A stretch of DNA of 43,064 bases from Candidatus Dechloromonas phosphorivorans (lineage in GTDB: Bacteria > Pseudomonadota > Gammaproteobacteria > Burkholderiales > Rhodocyclaceae), in contig JADKIP010000011.1 in assembly GCA_016721185.1 (NCBI GenBank), positions 230,001 to 273,064 of the forward strand. Direction: 5' to 3'. Of this stretch, positions 1 through 9,081 are shown piece after piece. The notes beneath the pieces are model-generated. The model did not search any database. It was not told the origin of the DNA and saw only the letters and a list, made by a program, of their open reading frames with translations. A program made the translations under genes and the position numbers. The stretch's first letter is position 1, and every line of letters begins with the position of its first letter.

Positions 1-23
1 TCTCCCAGCTGAGCTAATCCCCC
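1..23 (-). tRNA. tRNA-Ala, 5' end only (cut by window edge)
   Basis: The reverse complement begins GGGGGATTAGCTCAGCTGGG, the acceptor and D-arm start of a bacterial tRNA-Ala. Only 23 bases are inside the window, so the anticodon is not visible. Its place after tRNA-Ile in the 16S-23S spacer makes the usual TGC isoacceptor likely. 23S rRNA should follow just outside the window. Positions 24-119 are spacer. Confidence 0.85.
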
Positions 24-119
24 TCTAAACGCGCCATGCTGCGTTGCTCAACATCTTGCATAGCGTTGCTATGCGGCCTTCCCTCGCGCCTCGTTCTGCT
101 CGTTTATCTGATAAGACGT

Positions 120-196
120 TGGTGGGTCTGGTTGGAATCGAACCAACGACCCCCGCCTTATCAAGACGATGCTCTAACCGACTGAGCTACAGACCC
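120..196 (-). tRNA. tRNA-Ile(GAT)
   Basis: A complete 77-base cloverleaf on the minus strand with a 7-bp acceptor stem (GGGTCTG/CAGACCC), the D-arm TAGCTCAG, anticodon GAT in the loop CTTGATAAG, the T-arm GGTTCGAATCC and an encoded CCA end. It lies in the spacer after 16S rRNA, the standard place for tRNA-Ile in proteobacterial rRNA operons, and is co-transcribed with the rRNAs. Confidence 0.98.
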
Positions 197-217
197 TCGT
201 CTGTTTGCTACTCATGA

Positions 218-240
218 ACAACCGATAGGTTGTGGGTGCC
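218..240 (-). repeat. 16S precursor processing stem, 3' arm
   Basis: This stretch just after the 16S 3' end is complementary to 1706-1729 in the leader, apart from a one-base bulge. Paired in the transcript, the two arms enclose 16S rRNA and form the long stem normally cut by RNase III. Confidence 0.75.
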
Positions 241-254
241 AGAATGCTTTTCTC

Positions 255-1595
<1,341 letters not shown>

Positions 1596-1705
1596 ATCCA
1601 ACCAAATCAACAATTCACTGACAGTAATTCTCATTACTTCGATGGATCTCTCCATCCGTGTGACTGCTTTAATGCTTTTGTGTGACCAAAGTCACTTCGC
1701 ATCAA

Positions 1706-1729
1706 GGCACCCACACCTATCGGTTGTCC
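1706..1729 (-). repeat. 16S precursor processing stem, 5' arm (rRNA leader)
   Basis: The partner of 218-240: as RNA it reads GGACAACCGATAGGTGTGGG and then TGCC, complementary to the 3' arm. It follows an A/T-rich leader segment (GATCTTTAAAAATTTGG) of the kind that precedes the stem and contains the antitermination box in related rRNA operons. The remaining leader, 1596-1891, has no coding signal. Confidence 0.7.
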
Positions 1730-1891
1730 AAATTTTTAAAGATCATCTTCGCTGCGCCAGACCCAAAAGCCCGTCTGCAGCACAGAAGAAAGATTATGAA
1801 CCCTTTCCTCCACTTCGTCAAGCTCAACGTTCATCTAACCGCTAATCCCGACTCCCCTACTACCGCCGAAAACACCGCCTGCTGCAGGAGA

Positions 1892-1926
1892 GCGCCGCAT
1901 TCTACAGCCTTAAATACATTCGTCAA
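1892..1926 (-). promoter_or_regulatory. rRNA operon promoter (sigma-70, stringent type)
   Basis: On the minus strand, -35 TTGACG (1921-1926), a 16-base spacer and -10 TAGAAT (1899-1904) are followed by the G/C-rich discriminator GCGGCGC, typical of rRNA promoters controlled by ppGpp and DksA. Upstream (1929-1958) is A/T-rich and could be an UP element. Transcription should start near 1891, giving a leader of about 295 bases. Confidence 0.75.
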
Positions 1927-2032
1927 TACTTCCTCGAAAATAAATAGCGTTATTTCTCGCAAAGCTCGGCGCAGCGCAGCGCTTAAGAGTTATCGCCGCT
2001 TTGGCCCTACTGGCGCCAAGCCAATCATTGAC

Positions 2033-2074
2033 AAGTAGTAAAAAGGGAGCCTCGCGGCTCCCTTTTTACTACTT
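2033..2074 (-). terminator. Bidirectional rho-independent terminator (amtB end)
   Basis: A perfect 19-bp inverted repeat with loop TCGC: AAGTAGTAAAAAGGGAGCC pairs with its complement at 2056-2074. The A and T runs inside both arms supply a U-tract in either direction. It ends amtB and shields the rRNA promoter region. Confidence 0.9.
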
Positions 2075-2124
2075 CGACATGCCTTATCGCCTCCCGAGAG
2101 GCTTATTGGCTTCCGATCAATTAC

Positions 2125-3327
2125 CTACCAGTTCGGCTCACGCTCCGGCGTGGAAGTTATCTTATGAATACTCAGGTCGGCACCCTGATATTCCTCTTCC
2201 TGATCCAAGCGCAGACCCATTGTTGCTTTCAGGACACCATAGACCAGTGCGCTCCCTATCAATGCCACACCGATTGCCATTGCAGTCATGATTAGCTGCG
2301 GCATGAAGGCGACGCCCCCCGCTCCGCCAAGTGCCTTAGCTCCGAATATCCCGGCAGCGAGGCCGCCCCATGCGCCGCATAAACCATGCAAAGGCCAGAC
2401 ACCGAGGACATCGTCGATTTTCCAGCGGTTTTGAGTCAGCGTGAACATGACCACGAATAAGCCACCAGCTACACCACCAACAATAAGCGCACCGATCGGG
2501 TGCATCAAATCAGACCCGGCACAAACGGCAACCAATCCTGCGAGAGGGCCGTTGTGAACGAATCCAGGGTCGTTTTTGCCGACGATCAATGCCACCAAAG
2601 TGCCACCAACCATCGCCATCAACGAGTTAAGCGCGACCAAGCCCGAGATTTTATCGAGCGTTTGAGCGCTCATCACATTGAAGCCGAACCAACCCACCGT
2701 CAGAATCCAGGCACCCAATGCTAAAAATGGAATGGAAGATGGCGGGTGAGCCGAGATACGACCATCCTTGGTATAACGACCGTAGCGAGCGCCAAGCAGA
2801 AGCACTGCCGGCAAGGCAATCCAGCCGCCCATTGCGTGCACCACCACGGAACCGGCAAAGTCGTGAAACTCGGCGCCGTACGTTGCCTTTAGCCAGGCCT
2901 GAACACCAAAAGCCTGATTCCACGCGATGCTTTCAAAGAAGGGGTAAACAAAACCAACAAGCAGGAAGGTGGCAATTAACTGGGGGTGAAACTTTGCTCG
3001 CTCGGCAATACCGCCGGAAATAATGGCGGGAATCGCCGCAGCAAAAGTGAGCAGAAAGAAAAACTTGGTTAGCTCGAAACCGTTTTTTTCCATCAGCGTA
3101 TCAACGCCGGAGAAAAAGTTGATGCCATACGCAAGGCTATAGCCGATGAAAAAATAAGCGATGGTCGACACGCCAAAATCGGTCAAAATTTTAACGAGGG
3201 CATTGACCTGATTCTTCTTACGAACGGTGCCGACTTCCAGGAAAGCAAAGCCTGCATGCATGGCCAACACCATAATTGCGCCGAGCAGAATAAAGAGGAC
3301 GCTACTGCTTGATTGATACGTTTCCAT
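2125..3327 (-). CDS. amtB: Ammonium transporter AmtB
   Basis: A 400-residue inner-membrane protein of the Amt/Mep/Rh family that conducts ammonium. About eleven hydrophobic segments are visible. The family signatures are present: the pore aspartate and first histidine in HDFAGSVVVHAMGGW, and the second pore histidine in VWPLHGLCGAWGG. ATG at 3327 (METYQSS) is chosen over the in-frame start at 3372, which would add a charged, non-membrane N-terminus and lies upstream of the predicted transcription start. No glnK is adjacent, unlike the common glnK-amtB pair. A sigma-54 promoter and NtrC-like sites upstream point to induction by nitrogen limitation. The gene is followed by a strong terminator. 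Confidence 0.96.
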   Translation of the reverse strand: METYQSSSSVLFILLGAIMVLAMHAGFAFLEVGTVRKKNQVNALVKILTDFGVSTIAYFFIGYSLAYGINFFSGVDTLMEKNGFELTKFFFLLTFAAAIPAIISGGIAERAKFHPQLIATFLLVGFVYPFFESIAWNQAFGVQAWLKATYGAEFHDFAGSVVVHAMGGWIALPAVLLLGARYGRYTKDGRISAHPPSSIPFLALGAWILTVGWFGFNVMSAQTLDKISGLVALNSLMAMVGGTLVALIVGKNDPGFVHNGPLAGLVAVCAGSDLMHPIGALIVGGVAGGLFVVMFTLTQNRWKIDDVLGVWPLHGLCGAWGGLAAGIFGAKALGGAGGVAFMPQLIMTAMAIGVALIGSALVYGVLKATMGLRLDQEEEYQGADLSIHKITSTPEREPNW

Positions 3328-3360
3328 GAAAACCCCAAAATGAAAATCCCGGGGTTTCAA

Positions 3361-3376
3361 AGCAAGCACCATTCCA
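3361..3376 (-). promoter_or_regulatory. Sigma-54 promoter of amtB
   Basis: The minus strand reads TGGAATGGTGCTTGCT, matching the -24/-12 consensus TGGCACG-N4-TTGCW at all but two defined positions, with correct GG-GC spacing. The predicted start is near 3350, about 23 bases before the amtB ATG. Confidence 0.72.
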
Positions 3377-3430
3377 GTGCAAGCAAGTCATTGCAAATCA
3401 GTGAATTGCCGAACCCGCCTCAGTAAAATC

Positions 3431-3476
3431 GCACCCATTTAGTGCGGATGTACAAGCCCTCGCTCCAGCATGGTGC
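3431..3476 (-). promoter_or_regulatory. Two NtrC-type enhancer sites upstream of amtB
   Basis: Two dyads fit the NtrC pattern GCACC-N5-GGTGC: 3431-3445 (GCACC-N5-AGTGC) and 3462-3476 (GCTCC-N5-GGTGC), each with one mismatch in one arm. Their centres are 31 bp apart, three helical turns, at about -88 and -119 from the predicted sigma-54 start. This is the geometry of classical NtrC enhancers. Confidence 0.65.
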
Positions 3477-3484
3477 ATAGCGTT

Positions 3485-4693
3485 TTATTTTGGGGCAGCT
3501 TCGGGCGGCAATAGAACCCAAAGGCGCCCACTTTGCTTCATCCGCCCCGCCTGCTCGCCAGCCTCTTTGCCAAAACCCCAGAAAAAATCGGCGCGCACGG
3601 CGCCCTTGATCGCCCCCCCAGTATCCTGCGCCATGACCAGACGATTCATCGCTTGTGGCGAGTTCGGCCGGGTCGTCGCCAAAAAGACCGGGACGCCAAG
3701 CGGCACCGAGCGCGGATCGATCGCAATGCTGCGCTCGGCGGTCAGCGGCACACCCAAGGCGCCAATTGGGCCATCCTTGCTATTGGGCATTTCGCGGAAG
3801 AAAACATAGCTGGGGTTGGCGTTCAGCAAGCCTTCAAGCTTCGCCGGATTAGCACGCGCCCAACTCTGAATGCCCTGCATTGAGGCTTCTTCAAGCTTCA
3901 ACTCACCCCGCTCGACCAATAAACGACCGATCGACTGATAGGGATGACCATTCTGGTCGCCATAGTTCAAGCGCGTCACGCTGCCGTCTGTCAGCTTGAT
4001 GCGCCCGGAACCCTGTACCTGCAAGAAGAACAACTCGACAGCATCGTCAACATAGAGAAGCGTCTTGCTCGGCAGTTTGTCGCCACGGGCGCCAATTTCA
4101 GCGCGCGTCCAATAGGGAACAACTTTGTTTCCCTCCAGCCTGCCGCGCACACGCTTGTCCTTCAACTCCGGGAAAACGGCAGAGAGGTCGATGGTCAGCA
4201 AGTCGTCCGGCACGCTACGCACGGGCTGCTCAAAACCCTTATTGCGGGTACGACTGCCATTCAACAGCGGTTCGTAATAACCCGTTATAAGGCCGTTGAC
4301 CGTAGCATCGCCAGCAACAACCGCGAAAGGCCTCAAGTTTTCCTCGAAGAAACGCCGCGGATCATGCTTTGGCTTTCCGTCCGCAAGCTTCGCCAGATCA
4401 CAAACCCGCTTCCATGATGGCCCATGCGGTCTACTCGCCATACCGCGACAGGAAAGCATGAAGGCAGGCCACGCGGCCGCCGGATTATCTTCCGCCCATC
4501 CCGGCAAATCCGTCCAGTTGGCGGGTTGCAGGGTGCGGGTAAAAACAGCGGGCGGCGTTACGGCAGCCAATGGAGGGCAAGTGGGGCAAACCGCGCACGG
4601 AGCGCAGGCAACGGGCGGCTCACTTTGCGGAATAGAGGAACATCCGACCAACAGGGTGGCGGCAAGAAAAATAGCTGCTTGGATTTTTTGCAT
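3485..4693 (-). CDS. mltA: Membrane-bound lytic murein transglycosylase A
   Basis: A 402-residue outer-membrane lipoprotein that cleaves the glycan strands of peptidoglycan to 1,6-anhydromuropeptides. The N-terminus is a lipoprotein signal peptide ending in LLVGC (lipidated Cys about residue 18). The MltA domain contains ITGYYEPLLNGS, and the C-terminal 3D domain carries AQDTGGAIKGAVRADFFWG with the catalytic-type aspartates. Length is close to the family norm. A Cys/Pro-rich linker (CAPCAVCPTCPP) follows the signal and would be periplasmic, which is unusual. It is transcribed divergently from the DUF815 gene across a 47-bp gap. The stop is 8 bp from the upstream NtrC-type site of amtB. Confidence 0.94.
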   Translation of the reverse strand: MQKIQAAIFLAATLLVGCSSIPQSEPPVACAPCAVCPTCPPLAAVTPPAVFTRTLQPANWTDLPGWAEDNPAAAWPAFMLSCRGMASRPHGPSWKRVCDLAKLADGKPKHDPRRFFEENLRPFAVVAGDATVNGLITGYYEPLLNGSRTRNKGFEQPVRSVPDDLLTIDLSAVFPELKDKRVRGRLEGNKVVPYWTRAEIGARGDKLPSKTLLYVDDAVELFFLQVQGSGRIKLTDGSVTRLNYGDQNGHPYQSIGRLLVERGELKLEEASMQGIQSWARANPAKLEGLLNANPSYVFFREMPNSKDGPIGALGVPLTAERSIAIDPRSVPLGVPVFLATTRPNSPQAMNRLVMAQDTGGAIKGAVRADFFWGFGKEAGEQAGRMKQSGRLWVLLPPEAAPK

Positions 4694-4740
4694 GGGTTTC
4701 GTTAGAGTGCTTTAGTTTTCGCCAAAGTATAGCTGCCCCA

Positions 4741-5631
4741 ATGCCTAATACACTCCAACTTGAACGTCTGCTTGCTCGCGCCGAGGCCGTCCTTGGCCGC
4801 TTTGAAGCAACGCTGCCAGCACCACCACCCACGCCCGACTGGACGACCGCCATCGCGTTTCGCTGGCGGAAAAGCAATGGCCGCGGCTGGCTCCAGGCCA
4901 TTCGCCAGCCGCACCCGGTTCGCCTCGCAGAACTAAATAATATCGATGATCAGAAAAATCGGATGGTCGATAACACTCGGCAGTTTGTCGCCGGCAAACC
5001 TGCCAACAACGTGTTACTGACAGGGACCCGTGGCTCAGGTAAATCATCGCTGGTCAAAGCTGTTCTTAACGAATTCTCTACCCACGGCCTGCGTCTGATT
5101 GAAGTCGACAAGGAAGACTTGGTTGATCTGGCAGATATCGTTGACCTGATTGAGGGCCGCAACGAGCGCTTCATCATTTTCTGTGACGACCTCTCTTTCG
5201 AAGCAGGCGAAACAGCCTACAAAGCACTGAAATCAGTACTTGATGGCTCAATCTCAGCACCACCGGATAACGTCCTGATCTACGCCACCTCAAACCGCCG
5301 CCATCTTATGCCCGAGTATTTTTCGGAGAATCTGGAAACGAAGCGGGTTGATGACGAAATACACCCGGGTGAAGCTACAGAGGAAAAAATTTCGCTCTCC
5401 GAACGCTTTGGTCTTTGGATTTCTTTTTACCCATTCAGTCAGGACGACTATCTGAACATCGTCAATCACTGGTTGCGCTACCTGGGCGTCAACGAAAACG
5501 TGATTGCCCACAGTGAGCGCGACGCCCTGAACTGGGCGCTCGGCCGCGGCTCACGCTCGGGCCGCGTTGCCTGGCAATTTGCCCGTGATCTGGCCGGCAA
5601 GCAGCCATCAAACCGAAAGCCAGCCAAGTGA
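4741..5631 (+). CDS. DUF815 family ATP-binding protein (AAA+-like)
   Basis: A 296-residue cytoplasmic protein of the DUF815 family, P-loop ATPases of unclear function. The Walker A motif is LLTGTRGSGKSSL (about residues 92-104) and the Walker B-like segment is RFIIFCDDLSF. It also has ATSNRRHL, a sensor-1-like position, and a C-terminal helical part. ATG at 4741 is the first start after the divergent mltA promoter. Its last codon overlaps the start of the Nudix gene (GTGA), so the two are translationally coupled. No substrate can be named from sequence. Confidence 0.85.
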   Translation: MPNTLQLERLLARAEAVLGRFEATLPAPPPTPDWTTAIAFRWRKSNGRGWLQAIRQPHPVRLAELNNIDDQKNRMVDNTRQFVAGKPANNVLLTGTRGSGKSSLVKAVLNEFSTHGLRLIEVDKEDLVDLADIVDLIEGRNERFIIFCDDLSFEAGETAYKALKSVLDGSISAPPDNVLIYATSNRRHLMPEYFSENLETKRVDDEIHPGEATEEKISLSERFGLWISFYPFSQDDYLNIVNHWLRYLGVNENVIAHSERDALNWALGRGSRSGRVAWQFARDLAGKQPSNRKPAK

Positions 5632-6575
5632 GCAAGATCGTCGAAGTCGCAGCAGCCGTTATGTTACGGGCAGATGGTCAGGAATTTCTGCTTGCCCAGC
5701 GCCCGGAGGGCAAGGTTTATGCGGGCTACTGGGAGTTCCCCGGGGGCAAGGTGGAACCCGGCGAAAGTGTCCGTGAAGCCCTGATCCGCGAGCTCCAGGA
5801 AGAACTGGGCATCACCGTCACCGCATGCTCGCCGTGGCTGACCCGGCAATTCACCTACCCGCATGCCACGGTTCGCCTGCACTTCTGGCGCGTTACGGCC
5901 TGGGACGGCGAGATCGGTATCACGGCCCCACTTGAGCATGCTGCGGTCAACTGGGAAAAATGCGGAAAATCGGCCAGCGTCACCCCCATCCTGCCAGCCA
6001 ACGGTCCTATTTTGAAAGCACTTTCATTACCGACCACGATGGCCATCACGATGGCCGAAACGGAGGGCACCGAAGTTCAGGTGGAGCGATTGGAAGCAGC
6101 GCTCAGCAATGGCCTCCGCTTGATCCAGATCCGCGACAAAAACTGGCCATCAGCCCAGCGGCTATGGTTTGCCGAAGTCGTCACTCGCTTGGTCCACAAT
6201 CACCCCAATGCGCTGGTCTTGGTCAATGACGATACCCACATTGCCCGATGCGTTGGCGCCGATGGCTTGCATTTGTCGTCAGCTAGCCTGATCGAGTACA
6301 CCCAGCGCCCGGACTTTGAATGGGTCGGCGCCTCCTGTCACAACGCGCTCGAACTCGCGAAAGCGGTTGAACTAGGCTGCGATTACGCCTTGCTAGGCCC
6401 GGTTTTGCCAACGCTGACCCATCCAGAAGCAAGCGCTATGGGCTGGGCGGAATTCACAAGGCTGATCACAGACTGCCCGATTCCTGTGTTTGCCCTCGGC
6501 GGGATGCAGGGCGACATGATGCTTGAAGCCCAGCAAAACGGAGCCCACGGAATAGCGACGATGCGCGGCTGGTAA
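5628..6575 (+). CDS. Nudix hydrolase (MutT-like) fused to a ThiE-like domain
   Basis: A 315-residue fusion. Residues about 1-130 are a MutT-type Nudix domain with a full Nudix box, starting GGKVEPGESVREAL and ending IRELQEELGI, as expected for hydrolysis of oxidised nucleoside triphosphates such as 8-oxo-dGTP. Residues about 140-315 resemble thiamine-phosphate synthase/TenI: LIQIRDKNW, LVNDDTHIARCVGADGLHL, GASCHN, LLGPVLPTLTHP and PVFALGGM. Several TMP-synthase residues are changed: the usual Gln after GLH, and the Lys of the PTxTK motif (here PTLTH). The C-terminal half may therefore not make thiamine phosphate. The fusion is typical of betaproteobacteria. The GTG start at 5628 overlaps the preceding stop. 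Confidence 0.88.
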   Translation: MSKIVEVAAAVMLRADGQEFLLAQRPEGKVYAGYWEFPGGKVEPGESVREALIRELQEELGITVTACSPWLTRQFTYPHATVRLHFWRVTAWDGEIGITAPLEHAAVNWEKCGKSASVTPILPANGPILKALSLPTTMAITMAETEGTEVQVERLEAALSNGLRLIQIRDKNWPSAQRLWFAEVVTRLVHNHPNALVLVNDDTHIARCVGADGLHLSSASLIEYTQRPDFEWVGASCHNALELAKAVELGCDYALLGPVLPTLTHPEASAMGWAEFTRLITDCPIPVFALGGMQGDMMLEAQQNGAHGIATMRGW

Positions 6576-6653
6576 ACCTCCCCCTCAGCCGCAGTGGATA
6601 GCAGGGAACCACCAAAGCCAGTCGCTGATTCAACCGCTGCTCGCGACAAGCCC

Positions 6654-6693
6654 CCAAAAAGAAAGGCCCAGCCACCTTCGCAGGAGCTGGGCC
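6654..6693 (-). terminator. Rho-independent terminator of the TonB-receptor operon
   Basis: On the minus strand GGCCCAGC and GCTGGGCC form an 8-bp G/C-rich stem (6665-6693) followed by TTTCTTTTT. It begins 18 bases after the receptor stop codon. Confidence 0.88.
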
Positions 6694-6710
6694 AGAGATT
6701 TCAGAGCCGC

Positions 6711-9056
6711 TTAAAATTCCCTGAAACTGTAGCGAATACCCACCCAGGCCGCACGGGGCGCCCCCGGAGCAACGAAGGTTTCTCGACGCCAGTCATCCGG
6801 ATTCGACTGGAATGTCCCGTTAGCCGCAAAGGGATTCTCGGCAAGTGCGCCGGCTGTCTCATAACGTTTATCAAAGACATTGTTGACCTTGCCGAATAGC
6901 TGCCAGCCACGACCGAGATCGGCATCAAGGTTCAGGTTGAGAATTGCGTAACCGGGCAGCTTGCCAGCCCCTTCGAAGGTACGTCCGTTAACCGTGCCAC
7001 TCTGATGCTGGTTATTTTCATTCCCACGAACATAGCGGCTTGAAAACGACTGTATGTCGCTACCAATGCGCAACCAGTCAGTCGCTCGCCATGAGAGCCC
7101 GATTTTCAGGCTATGTTCAGGCAAGCCCGGCAAACGGTCGCCCGATTTCACCCTGATTTCATCATCGGCCGGACAAGCGGCATCGGTGCCACGGGTGCTA
7201 TTGTTTTCGGCAAGCAGACAAGCGTCCGATTTAAATTGCGCTTGCAAATAGCTGTAGTTCACCAACCAGCCAAAGCGACTGAACTTGCCGTTCATGCCAA
7301 GCTCAAGCCCTTGGCGCTGCGTTTCACCGAAGTTGGTGAAATAGCCGGCGCTGGTCGAGGTGCCAACGAACAGGATGTCGTCGGTACTTAAAGTCCGGAA
7401 AACCCCGGCATTCCAGTTGATGTCGCCGGCCAACTTACCCCGCAATCCTGCCTCAACCGTGCGCGCGATAACCTGTTTCAGGTAAGGATCGGCCGCCATC
7501 GAGTTCGGCAGAGTGCACGGATTAGCGGGATCAGCACAACCCAGCTCAATCGGTGTTGGAACGCGGTTACCTTGATTGAATCCGGCGTAGGTGGTCAGGG
7601 CAGGAAGCACTTTCCAGGTCAGACCAATAGCTGGATTCAGCTTGCGATAGGTATAGTCAGCGTCAAGATTTGCCGCCTGATTGGGGCGCAGGGTATCGTT
7701 ATTTACGACGGTGCTGTAGTTGTAGCGCGCCGAGGCCGTGAGATGCACTTGCGGCGACAACGTGTAGGTTTCGCTGATGAACAAGCTGCTGGTCTTGGTA
7801 CGCCCGGTCAAGTGATTATTGTCGTCGTTCGACGGATCGTTGGGATCAGTGTCCTCGAGGTCGGAAACGCCGCGCGTTGCATCAATAACGCCCTCCTGGG
7901 TAGTCTGACGAAACTTCACCTTTGCTTGGTCGTGAGAGATACCCAGCGAGAGCAGGTGACGCTCGTTCTGTAAATTCCATTGAAGCGAGCCGCCGGTACT
8001 TTTTTGATCGGAGCTTGTCCGGTTATAAGCGCCAGTTTCAGTCGGCGCGGGGCCGGCGCCGTTATTGCCTAAGGGATCAGCCCAAGTTTCGTAATCGCCC
8101 TCGTAACCATCATTGGCATCGCCATTGAGCGTCCGATTCTTGTTTTGCCGATGATAGAGGCTGCCTGAGAGGCTCGTTGCGTCGGACAAAAACAGTTTTC
8201 CGGTCAGCGTCACCTGCGTCAGATCATTCGACGTGGCATCCGGGCGCGTAAAAATTTGATTGCGGCTCTGCTTGTACATCGATTCCGGTAGCAGACCATT
8301 TCCAATCAAGTCGGACCGGGCACGAAGCAGACTCAAATCGGCCTCGCCAGTCGCGCTCCGATGAGACAGCTTGCCAAAGAACTGCTTGACCTCCGAATTG
8401 GAGTAGTCACGCCAACCATCTTCCTTGAACCAGTCACCGGAAACAAACCAACCCAGCGAACCCTTGTGGCCACCGTAAGAAAACTCGGCGTTGCGCCGTT
8501 GAAAACTCCCCGTTGACAGCTCCACTTGGCCACCCGGATGGCTAAAGCCGTCTTTGGTGTGCACCGACAATGCGCCACCCAGCGTATTCAGGCCAAAGAG
8601 TGGGTTGGAGCCGGGAATCAGGTCCATTGAGGCAATTGCGGAATGCGGGATCAAATCCCAGTTGACCGTATCACCGAAGGGTTCATTGGCCCGCACGCCA
8701 TCAACATAGACCGATAACCCCTGCGGGGTACCGAGTAGTGGCGAGGCAGTAAAACCTCGATAGTTGACGTCGGGTTGATAAGGATTGCCCTGAATTTCAT
8801 TCACGGTCACGCTAGGCAACTGACGGCTCATGAATTCGGGCAAATTCTGACTCTCAGTAGCCTCCATTGCAGAACTGCTAACCGATTGCACATTACTCGG
8901 GATTTGTGACTTGGGAATGCCCACGCCGCGAACCGGCGTGCTGCCAATGATTTCGATGGTTTCGGACTGAATCGAAGGATCAGCTGCAAAAGCCCCGGAA
9001 AAGGTAGAACTGACTGCCAGCGCAATTGCACTTTGTCTCAATATCTTATTATTCAT
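6711..9056 (-). CDS. TonB-dependent outer-membrane receptor
   Basis: A 781-residue receptor with a signal peptide ending GAFA-AD (about residue 24), an N-terminal plug domain (VYVDGVRANEPFGDTVNW, then LFGLNTLGGALSVHTKDG) and a C-terminal beta-barrel ending in an aromatic residue (GIRYSFREF). A TonB-box-like segment (ETIEIIG) follows the signal. ATG at 9056 is chosen because it begins the signal peptide; the in-frame start at 9185 adds unrelated residues inside the neighbouring gene. It lies 25 bp after the beta-propeller gene in the same operon. E. coli YncE lies beside YncD, a receptor reported to take up PQQ, so PQQ or a similar cofactor is a reasonable guess. The substrate cannot be read from sequence. 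Confidence 0.92.
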   Translation of the reverse strand: MNNKILRQSAIALAVSSTFSGAFAADPSIQSETIEIIGSTPVRGVGIPKSQIPSNVQSVSSSAMEATESQNLPEFMSRQLPSVTVNEIQGNPYQPDVNYRGFTASPLLGTPQGLSVYVDGVRANEPFGDTVNWDLIPHSAIASMDLIPGSNPLFGLNTLGGALSVHTKDGFSHPGGQVELSTGSFQRRNAEFSYGGHKGSLGWFVSGDWFKEDGWRDYSNSEVKQFFGKLSHRSATGEADLSLLRARSDLIGNGLLPESMYKQSRNQIFTRPDATSNDLTQVTLTGKLFLSDATSLSGSLYHRQNKNRTLNGDANDGYEGDYETWADPLGNNGAGPAPTETGAYNRTSSDQKSTGGSLQWNLQNERHLLSLGISHDQAKVKFRQTTQEGVIDATRGVSDLEDTDPNDPSNDDNNHLTGRTKTSSLFISETYTLSPQVHLTASARYNYSTVVNNDTLRPNQAANLDADYTYRKLNPAIGLTWKVLPALTTYAGFNQGNRVPTPIELGCADPANPCTLPNSMAADPYLKQVIARTVEAGLRGKLAGDINWNAGVFRTLSTDDILFVGTSTSAGYFTNFGETQRQGLELGMNGKFSRFGWLVNYSYLQAQFKSDACLLAENNSTRGTDAACPADDEIRVKSGDRLPGLPEHSLKIGLSWRATDWLRIGSDIQSFSSRYVRGNENNQHQSGTVNGRTFEGAGKLPGYAILNLNLDADLGRGWQLFGKVNNVFDKRYETAGALAENPFAANGTFQSNPDDWRRETFVAPGAPRAAWVGIRYSFREF

Positions 9057-9081
9057 ATGTGGTTGTTTGTTGATTGAAAAT

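Noticed and set aside
3329..3357. Inverted repeat AAACCCC/GGGGTTT that could hide the amtB ribosome site
   Set aside because: The predicted sigma-54 start near 3350 falls inside the first arm, so the hairpin would not be in the transcript.
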